Source of the DNA: Luteimonas granuli
Lineage (GTDB): Bacteria > Pseudomonadota > Gammaproteobacteria > Xanthomonadales > Xanthomonadaceae
DNA: 64,000 nucleotides
Assembly: GCF_007795095.1 (NCBI RefSeq)
Contig: NZ_CP042218.1
Coordinates: forward strand, 62,001 to 126,000
Direction: 5' to 3'
The translations under genes and the position numbers were made by a program. Below the pieces are notes generated by a model. It saw nothing but the letters and a program-made list of their open reading frames with translations. It did no database searches and was not told where the DNA came from. Below, one piece after another: positions 55,262 to 64,000 of the stretch (position 1 is its first letter; each line of letters starts with the position of its first letter).

Positions 55262-56361
55262 GCCGCCATGCCCTGCGGTGCGTCCGTGGTCGCGATGACG
55301 GCACCGCCGAGGCAGGCCTCGCCGGCGTAGAGGACCGCGGACTGGCCGGGCGTGACCGCGCGCTGCGGGCGGTGGAACGTGACCCGCAGGGCACCGGAAT
55401 CGTCAACAGACACGTCGCATGGCTCCTCTTGCTGTCGGTAGCGCACCTGGGCGGTGCAGGTGAAGGCCCGCGCGGGTGGCGCGCCGGCGATCCAGTGTGC
55501 CGGCTCCGTCCAGAGCGTGCATGCCATCAGCCAGGGGCTGTCGTGGCCCTGGTCGACGGTGAGCACGTTCGCCGCCACGTCCTTGCCGACCACGTACCAG
55601 GGCTTGTCGTCGAAGCCGCGGCGGCCGCCGATGTGCAGGCCCTCGCGCTGGCCGAGGGTGAAGTAGAACACGCCGGGATGTTCGCCCACGACTTCCCCGG
55701 CGGGAGTGCGGATCTCGCCAGGACGGGCAGGCAGGTACCGGCCCAGGAACGCGCGGAAGTCCCGCTCGCCGACGAAGCAGATGCCGGTGGAGTCCTTCTT
55801 GGCCGCCGTGGGGAGGCCGGCGGCCGCGGCCATCGCGCGCACCTCGTCCTTGCGCAGGTGGCCGAGCGGGAAGAGGGTGGCCGCGAGCTGTTCCTGGCCG
55901 AGCTGGTGCAGGAAGTAGCTCTGGTCCTTGCCGCGGTCGGCCGCGCGGAGCAGGCGCAAGCGCCGGCCCTCCCGGTCGATGCGGGCATAGTGCCCGGTGG
56001 CGATGCGCGCCGCGCCCAGGTCGCGTGCGGCGTCGAGGAAATGCCTGAACTTGATCTCGCGGTTGCAGAGCACGTCCGGGTTCGGCGTGCGGCCGGCGGC
56101 GTACTCGGCGAGGAAGTGTTCGAACACCCCGTCCCAGTACTCGCGGGAGAAGTCGCGGAAGTGGATCGGGATGCCGAGGCGGCCGCAGACCGCCACCGCG
56201 TCGCGGCGGTCCTCGTCGGCGCGGCAGTGGCCGCTGCCGTCGTCGGCCCAGTTGTCCATGAACAGCCCGGCGATGGATTCGCCGGCGTCGCGCAGCAGCA
56301 GCGCCGCGACCGAGGAGTCGACGCCGCCGGACATCCCCACGATGGTGCCGGGCGCGGCCAT
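55258..56361 (-). CDS. mnmA: tRNA-specific 2-thiouridylase MnmA
   Basis: 367-residue enzyme that thiolates U34 of tRNA Lys, Glu and Gln. PP-loop [12 protein letters not shown] (residues 9-20), catalytic cysteines Cys99 ([10 protein letters not shown]) and Cys195 ([11 protein letters not shown]), and the C-terminal beta-barrel ([20 protein letters not shown]). Its ATG shares a base with the restored stop of the NUDIX gene. Confidence 0.97.
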   Translation of the reverse strand: MAAPGTIVGMSGGVDSSVAALLLRDAGESIAGLFMDNWADDGSGHCRADEDRRDAVAVCGRLGIPIHFRDFSREYWDGVFEHFLAEYAAGRTPNPDVLCNREIKFRHFLDAARDLGAARIATGHYARIDREGRRLRLLRAADRGKDQSYFLHQLGQEQLAATLFPLGHLRKDEVRAMAAAAGLPTAAKKDSTGICFVGERDFRAFLGRYLPARPGEIRTPAGEVVGEHPGVFYFTLGQREGLHIGGRRGFDDKPWYVVGKDVAANVLTVDQGHDSPWLMACTLWTEPAHWIAGAPPARAFTCTAQVRYRQQEEPCDVSVDDSGALRVTFHRPQRAVTPGQSAVLYAGEACLGGAVIATTDAPQGMAA

Positions 56362-56848
56362 CAGCGCACCGACCGCAGCAGCGAGAGGGGTGGCGGCTGC
56401 CGGCGAGATGGTCGGCGACGACCTGCCAGACCAGCGGGCTGCGATGGCGCCCGGCCTGGGCCTGGAGTTCGGCCGGGGTCAGCCACAGCGCGCGCACGAT
56501 CCCCTCGTCCAGGACGCGTGCCGGATCGTGCGACAGCGGCCGCGCGGCGAACGCGAAGCGCAGGTAGTGCCGTCCGGGGCTGCCATCGGGCAGGGCGGGC
56601 GAGGTCCACTGATAGGCGCCGATGAAGGCCGTCGCTTCCACGGACCACCCGGATTCCTCGAGGGTCTCGCGCACTGCGGCCTCGACCAGGTCTTCGTCGG
56701 GCTCGAGGTGCCCGGCCGGCTGGTTGAGCACGACCCGCCCGGCGGAGTGTTCTTCGACGCAGAGCAGCCGGCCGCCGTCGACCACCACGGTGGCCACGGT
56801 CACGTCGGGCTGCCAGAACCTGCCCTGCCGGAAGGTCACGGACGGCAC
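56361..56848 (-). CDS. NUDIX hydrolase (NudJ-like), one frameshift near the C-terminus
   Basis: About 162 residues after correction. NUDIX box [17 protein letters not shown] then LEESGW, and the NudJ-like context [18 protein letters not shown] and [20 protein letters not shown]. In the given sequence the frame runs on past the expected end into mnmA. One extra C at the run 56387-56390 would give [10 protein letters not shown] and a stop overlapping the mnmA ATG, as is usual for this gene pair. Start uncertain: GTG 56848 is used, GTG 56839 and ATG 56938 are alternatives. Confidence 0.82.
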
Positions 56849-56989
56849 GGTGCGCGCGCGGCGGCGGGGCGGGGGAACGCGGCGCAGCGATGGAGGCGGG
56901 CAGGCGGCATCGAGTCGAAGCGGCGGCGGGGCCCGCATTTTCGCCCGCGCGACCGGGTCCGTCCACCGGCCGTGCAGCATGCGCGCCGG

Positions 56990-56995
56990 TATAAT
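56990..56995 (+). promoter_or_regulatory. Perfect -10 box (TATAAT) directly before clpS
   Basis: TATAAT ends 6 bases before the clpS ATG. Transcription would start at or beside the ATG, so the message is predicted leaderless. No convincing -35 was seen. Confidence 0.65.
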
Positions 56996-57001
56996 CGCGG
57001 C

Positions 57002-57322
57002 ATGAGCAACACTCCCGGACACGAGCGCGACCACGGCGTCGCCGTCGAGGCCGGCCGCCCCGAACTGGCGCGGCCGCCGCTGTACTCCGTCCTCCTGCTG
57101 AACGACGACTACACCCCGATGGACTTCGTGGTCGAGGTGCTGGTGCGGTTCTTCGGCATGGACATCGAGCGCGCCACCCAGGTCATGCTCCACGTCCATA
57201 CCCGCGGCCGCGGCGTGTGCGGGGTCTTTTCCCGCGACGTGGCCGAGTCCAAGGTCGCGCAGGTCAACGAGTACGCCCGGCTGAACCAGCATCCGCTGCT
57301 GGCGACCATCGAGAAGGCCTGA
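57002..57322 (+). CDS. clpS: ATP-dependent Clp protease adaptor ClpS
   Basis: 106 residues. Variable N-terminal 25 residues, then the ClpS fold: [33 protein letters not shown] and a C-terminus [17 protein letters not shown]. It delivers N-degron substrates to ClpA, encoded just downstream. Aat, the enzyme that makes such N-degrons, is encoded 3 kb away. Confidence 0.96.
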   Translation: MSNTPGHERDHGVAVEAGRPELARPPLYSVLLLNDDYTPMDFVVEVLVRFFGMDIERATQVMLHVHTRGRGVCGVFSRDVAESKVAQVNEYARLNQHPLLATIEKA

Positions 57323-57515
57323 ACCGCCGCTCCGCCGGCGCCTCCGCGCCGCCCGTGCCTCACCCGGCGAAGACAGGCACCGCCGGGATACTGCGGACCA
57401 TGGCCGGTGCTTGCACGGGACGCGGGCGAGGGCCTACAAGGACTCCATCGCCGGATGGAAAAGCCGCACGGTCGTCCCCATCTGGTCAGCAGTGCAACCA
57501 GGAGGCTCGCGCCCC
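57323..57515 (+). other. clpS-clpA intergenic spacer
   Basis: 193 bases. A TTGCAC and TACAAG pair with 18-base spacing near 57411-57440 could be a weak clpA promoter. A good ribosome site AGGAGG is at 57500-57505, 10 bases before the clpA ATG. Nothing else seen. Confidence 0.4.
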
Positions 57516-59796
<2,281 letters not shown>

Positions 59797-59805
59797 GCGA
59801 CAAAC

Positions 59806-59834
59806 AAGAAAGGCGGCCCTGGGCCGCCTTTCTT
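59806..59834. terminator. Bidirectional rho-independent terminator, clpA and infA
   Basis: A perfect 13-bp stem (AAGAAAGGCGGCC with its complement) and 3-base loop, with A and T tracts on both sides. It lies between the convergent clpA and infA. Confidence 0.92.
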
Positions 59835-59856
59835 GCAGGGGCGCGATTCGCGCGCC

Positions 59857-60075
59857 TTACTTCATGCGATACGTGATCCGCCCCTTGGTCAGATCGTAGG
59901 GCGTCATCTCCACCTTGACCCGGTCGCCGGTCAGGATGCGGATGTAGTTCTTGCGCATGCGTCCGGAGATGTGCGCGATGATCTCGTGCCCGTTCTCCAG
60001 CTTCACCCGGAACATCGTGTTCGGGAGTGTCTCGGAGACCATGCCTTCAAATTCAATGACGTCGTCTTTCGCCAT
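59857..60075 (-). CDS. infA: Translation initiation factor IF-1
   Basis: 72-residue S1-fold protein, exactly the universal length: [40 protein letters not shown], and [20 protein letters not shown]. Binds the ribosomal A site during initiation. Has its own sigma-70-type promoter. Confidence 0.98.
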   Translation of the reverse strand: MAKDDVIEFEGMVSETLPNTMFRVKLENGHEIIAHISGRMRKNYIRILTGDRVKVEMTPYDLTKGRITYRMK

Positions 60076-60127
60076 GCGTCCTGTACTGACCAGTCGAGGG
60101 GCCGGGCGCGGGGCCCGAAAGACGGCA

Positions 60128-60156
60128 ATTGTCGCACGGACGGGCGTTCCGCGCAA
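60128..60156 (-). promoter_or_regulatory. Sigma-70-type promoter for infA
   Basis: TTGCGC, 17-base spacer, GACAAT on the minus strand, in the 89-base gap between aat and infA. Predicted leader of about 45 bases. Confidence 0.55.
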
Positions 60157-60164
60157 AAGTTCCG

Positions 60165-60935
60165 TTAATCGTTTCCGGGGTGCGGATCCGGCCGGGGCGG
60201 GGCCAGCGCCGCCGCGGGGATGCGGCCGAACGCCTCTCCCCAGGGGCCGGGCCGGCCGGGCAGGGCGACCAGGCGCCTCACTTCGGCCAGGAACCGCGTC
60301 CGGGGCCAGGACTGCGCACCCATGCGCAGCAGGTGCGGGTTCTCCACCTGGGCGTCCAGCAGCGGCCAGCCCCAGCCGTGCAGCGTCCGCGCCAGGGCGG
60401 CGAGCGCGAGCCGCGAGCCGCCGCTGGTCGCGCTGAACATGCTTTCGCCGAAGAACATCCGGCCCAGCGCGACGCCATACAGTCCGCCGGCCAGCCGGCC
60501 TTCGCCGTCGAGGACTTCGATCGAATGCGCGTGCCCCAGCGCATGCAGGCGCGAGTACGCCGCGCGCATCGCGTCGGTGATCCAGGTCCCCTGCTGTCCG
60601 CCGCGTGGCGCGGTCGCGCAGGCCAGCACCACCTCGTCGAAGGCATGGTCCGCGACCACGGTCCAGTCCGAGCGCCGCAGCTGGCGCCGGAAGCGCGAGG
60701 ACAGGTGCACGGCATCGGTGGCGAACACGGTGCGCGGGTCGGGCGACCACCACAGCAAGGGCTGGCCCTCGGCGTACCAGGGGAAGATGCCGTCGGCATA
60801 GGCGCGGAGCAGGCGCTCCGGAGCGAGGTCGCCGCCGACCGCGAGCAGGCCGTCGGGCTCGCGCAGCGCCGTTTCCGGATCCGGGAACCGGGAACCGGGA
60901 TCCGGGCCGAGCACCACGGGCAGCGCCCGGCTCAC
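60165..60935 (-). CDS. aat: Leucyl/phenylalanyl-tRNA-protein transferase
   Basis: 256 residues. Family patterns [40 protein letters not shown], and MFFGESMFS. It adds Leu or Phe to N-terminal Arg/Lys, making N-degrons read by ClpS-ClpA, whose genes are next door. Start GTG 60935 overlaps the upstream acyltransferase stop (GTGA). A 7-bp repeat (60876-60903) runs through codons just before FPDPETAL. Confidence 0.95.
   Translation of the reverse strand: MSRALPVVLGPDPGSRFPDPETALREPDGLLAVGGDLAPERLLRAYADGIFPWYAEGQPLLWWSPDPRTVFATDAVHLSSRFRRQLRRSDWTVVADHAFDEVVLACATAPRGGQQGTWITDAMRAAYSRLHALGHAHSIEVLDGEGRLAGGLYGVALGRMFFGESMFSATSGGSRLALAALARTLHGWGWPLLDAQVENPHLLRMGAQSWPRTRFLAEVRRLVALPGRPGPWGEAFGRIPAAALAPPRPDPHPGND
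60876..60903. repeat. 7-bp tandem repeats inside aat
   Basis: CGGATCC, GGGAACC, GGGAACC and GGGATCC in tandem. They encode part of the variable N-terminus (DPGSRFPDP) on the minus strand. Related to the ATTCCCN array at 11763-11797. Confidence 0.65.
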
Positions 60936-62069
60936 GGCGGCGCGCTCCGGTCGCGGAACGGGGAACGTTCCCGCAGCGTCCGCGCCATGCGTTCGACGGC
61001 CTCGCACTCCTCGCGGCACCATGCCTCCAGCGCCGGGCGGAAGCCATCGTCGGCGATCCAGTGCCGGCTGCGCACCGGCGCGGGCAGGAAGCCGCGAGCG
61101 ATCTTGTGCTCACCCTGGGCGCCGGGCTCGAACCGGCGCAGCCCCTCGCGCAGGCAGTATTCGATGCCCTGGTGATAGCAGGTCTCGAAGTGCAGGCCGG
61201 GCAGCTGCCGCGTGGCGCCCCAGTAGCGGCCGTAGAGGGTGTCGCGCCCGCGCAGGCTCAGCGCTCCGGCGATCGCTTCACCGTCGAGGTCGGCCAGGAC
61301 CAGCACCAGCGCACGCGGCAGGGTTTCCGCGAGATGGTGCAGGAAGCCCAGCGTCAGCGCCGGGGCGTTGCCGTAGTCGGCGAAGGTCTCGAGGTAGAAG
61401 CCATGCATGACCGCGAGGTCGCGCGCATCGGCCTCGTCGCCGTGCAGCACACGGAAGGTCACGCCCGCCCGGGCGACCTTCGCGCGTTCCTGGCGGATGT
61501 TCTTGCGATGGCGGTGGTCCATGTCGCCCAGGAAGGCCGCGAAGTCGGGCCAGCCGGCGTCGTTGCTCCAGTGGTACTGGATGTCGGCGCGGCGCAGCCA
61601 GTCGTCGCCGAAGTCCGCGTCCTCGGCAGCGGTGTGGAAGTTGACGTGCGCGGAAGACAGTCCGAGCGCGCTCGCGTCATCGACGATCGCCGCGAGCAGC
61701 GCGCGCCGCGCGGCGCCGTCGCGCGCCAGCAGCCGCGGCCCCGTCACCGGCGAGTAGGGCACCGCGCCCAGCCATTTCGGGAAATACGCGCGCCCATGCC
61801 GAGCCCAGGCATGCGCCCAGGCATGGTCGAACACGAACTCGCCGTGCGAGTTTCCCTTCCAGGTAGCCCGGGGCCGCGGCGACCAGTTCGTCGCCGTCCC
61901 AGAGCGTGACGTGGCGCGGCGTCCAGCCCCAGCGCGGGCGCAGGCAGCCGCTGGATTCGAGGCCCTCCAGGAACGCGTGCGCGACGAAGGGGTTGCCCCC
62001 GTCGTGCAGCGCGTCCCAGGCCGCGGCGGGAATCTCCGCGAGCGATGCATGGACGCGCGCGACGGGCAT
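60932..62069 (-). CDS. FemAB-like/GNAT-fold acyltransferase (DUF482 type), one frameshift
   Basis: About 378 residues after correction. N-terminal [20 protein letters not shown] and [12 protein letters not shown]; then [42 protein letters not shown] and [18 protein letters not shown], all typical of the DUF482/peptidogalycan family of Xanthomonadaceae and other proteobacteria. The two parts are in different frames, joined at TTT 61851-61853; one A fewer on the coding strand gives LEGNSHGEF. Biochemical role unproven. The aat start overlaps its stop. Confidence 0.85.
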
Positions 62070-62108
62070 GTTCCGACTCAGCCGCGCGGGGAAGCCGCGC
62101 GCGGCGTC

Positions 62109-63208
<1,100 letters not shown>

Positions 63209-63232
63209 GTGCATCACATGAGAGGGCGAGAG

Positions 63233-64000
63233 ATGCGTATCGGCGTTCCCAAGGAAACCAAGACCCTGGAGGGCCGCGTCGCCCTCGTGCCCGCGGCCGC
63301 GGGCGACCTCGTCAAGCGTGGCCACGAGGTGTGGCTCGAGAAGGATGCCGGCATCAAGTCCGGCTTCGCGGACGCCGCCTACGCGGCGCTGGGCGTCAAC
63401 ATCGCTCCCGATGCCGCCGCGCTGTATGAAAAGAGCCAGATGATCGTCAAGGTGAAGGAGCCCATCGCGGGCGACCTGGAGCATCTGCGCGCCGACCACC
63501 TGCTGTTCTGCTACCTGCACCTAGCCGCCGAGCCGGCGCTGACGCGCAGGCTGCTCGACATCGGCCTGACCGCCGTCGCCTTCGAGACCGTCGAACTGCC
63601 CAACGGCGACCTGCCGCTGCTGGCACCGATGTCGATCGTGGCCGGCCGGATCGGCGTCCAGGTCGGCACCCGCCTGCTGCACCAGCCCGAAGGCGGCAAG
63701 GGCAAGCTGCTCGGCGGCCTGCCGTCGACCGAGCGCGGCCGGGTGGTGGTGTTCGGCGCCGGCAAGGCCGGCGGCGCGTCCGCGGCGCTGGCCGCGGCGG
63801 GCGGCGCCAACGTCACCGTGTTCGAAATGCGCCAGGACCGCATGGACGAGATGATGCGCCTGGGCAACAACGTCACCGCGCTGTACCCCTACCACGACGT
63901 GGTGGCGCGCGAGATCGCCGCGGCCGACCTGGTGATCGGCGCGGTGCTGGTCACCGGCGCCCGGGCGCCCAAGGTCGTGACCCGCGACATGCTCAAGGCC
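63233..64000 (+). CDS. ald: Alanine dehydrogenase, C-terminal end cut by window
   Basis: 256 codons visible of an expected 370 or so. N-terminus MRIGVPKETKTLEGRVALVP, substrate-site patterns MIVKVKEPI and LLFCYLHLAAEP, PMSIVAGRIGVQVG, and the NAD-binding turn VVVFGAGKAGGASAALAAAG. Oxidatively deaminates L-alanine to pyruvate, or the reverse. ATG 63233 follows a purine-rich GAGAGGGCGAGAG ribosome site. A terminator lies directly upstream. Confidence 0.95.
   Translation, partial: MRIGVPKETKTLEGRVALVPAAAGDLVKRGHEVWLEKDAGIKSGFADAAYAALGVNIAPDAAALYEKSQMIVKVKEPIAGDLEHLRADHLLFCYLHLAAEPALTRRLLDIGLTAVAFETVELPNGDLPLLAPMSIVAGRIGVQVGTRLLHQPEGGKGKLLGGLPSTERGRVVVFGAGKAGGASAALAAAGGANVTVFEMRQDRMDEMMRLGNNVTALYPYHDVVAREIAAADLVIGAVLVTGARAPKVVTRDMLKA

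Noticed and set aside
55403..56386. Long C-terminal extension of the NUDIX protein across mnmA
   Set aside because: It is the wrong frame after a one-base loss; correcting the run gives the normal stop at the mnmA start.

Overview
The window is a very GC-rich (roughly 70 percent) chromosomal segment of a gammaproteobacterium, most likely family Xanthomonadaceae/Lysobacteraceae (a Lysobacter/Luteimonas/Stenotrophomonas-type genome). The basis is the family-typical flagellar order with fleQ, an orphan receiver gene and rpoN inside the locus, FlhF/FlhG, MotC/MotD, ParC/ParP and CheZ, followed by a trxB, FemAB-like, aat, infA, clpA, clpS, NUDIX, mnmA, hflD block. No rRNA, tRNA, CRISPR array, insertion sequence or phage gene was recognised.

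About 54 kb (1-54.6 kb) is one nearly complete polar-flagellum and chemotaxis locus, almost all on the minus strand. In transcription order: flgB-C-D-E-F, flgG-H-I-J-K-L, fliC, fliD-S-T plus a PilZ-like gene, a LuxR-type regulator, rpoN, an orphan receiver, fleQ, fliE-F-G-H-I-J-K, fliL-M-N-O-P-Q-R, flhB-A, flhF-G-fliA-cheY-Z-A, motC-motD-parC-parP, and a second chemotaxis module (STAS, CheY, CheA) that runs off the left edge. On the plus strand are flgA, flgM-flgN, a YcgR-like c-di-GMP receptor and a PAS histidine kinase. Two more signalling genes (GGDEF-EAL-receiver protein, NarX/DegS-type kinase) and a chemoreceptor close the locus. Many genes overlap by 1-4 bases.

The promoters read as a coherent two-tier cascade. 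Seven sites fit sigma-54 (GGCAC-N5-TTGC) before flgB, flgG, flgA, fliD, fliE, fliL and flhB. Eight sites fit sigma-28 (TAAA or TCAA, N15-16, GCCGNTAA/C) before fliC, fliD, flgM, motC, the STAS gene, the chemoreceptor and, with longer spacing, cheV and ycgR. The regulators (RpoN, FleQ, FliA, FlgM) are all in the window.

The right 9.5 kb is housekeeping: hflD, mnmA, NUDIX, clpS, clpA, infA, aat, a FemAB-like acyltransferase, trxB and the start of alanine dehydrogenase. The one long non-coding stretch (33.96-34.68 kb, between ycgR and fliC) is not empty: it holds two opposed copies of a structured three-stem element with compensatory stem changes, each flanked by short tandem repeats, and then the fliC terminator.

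Five conserved genes (fliK, fleQ, NUDIX, clpA, FemAB-like) each carry one single-base frameshift at a short homopolymer. As a group these look like consensus sequence errors rather than real gene loss, though fliK could be a real slippage site.
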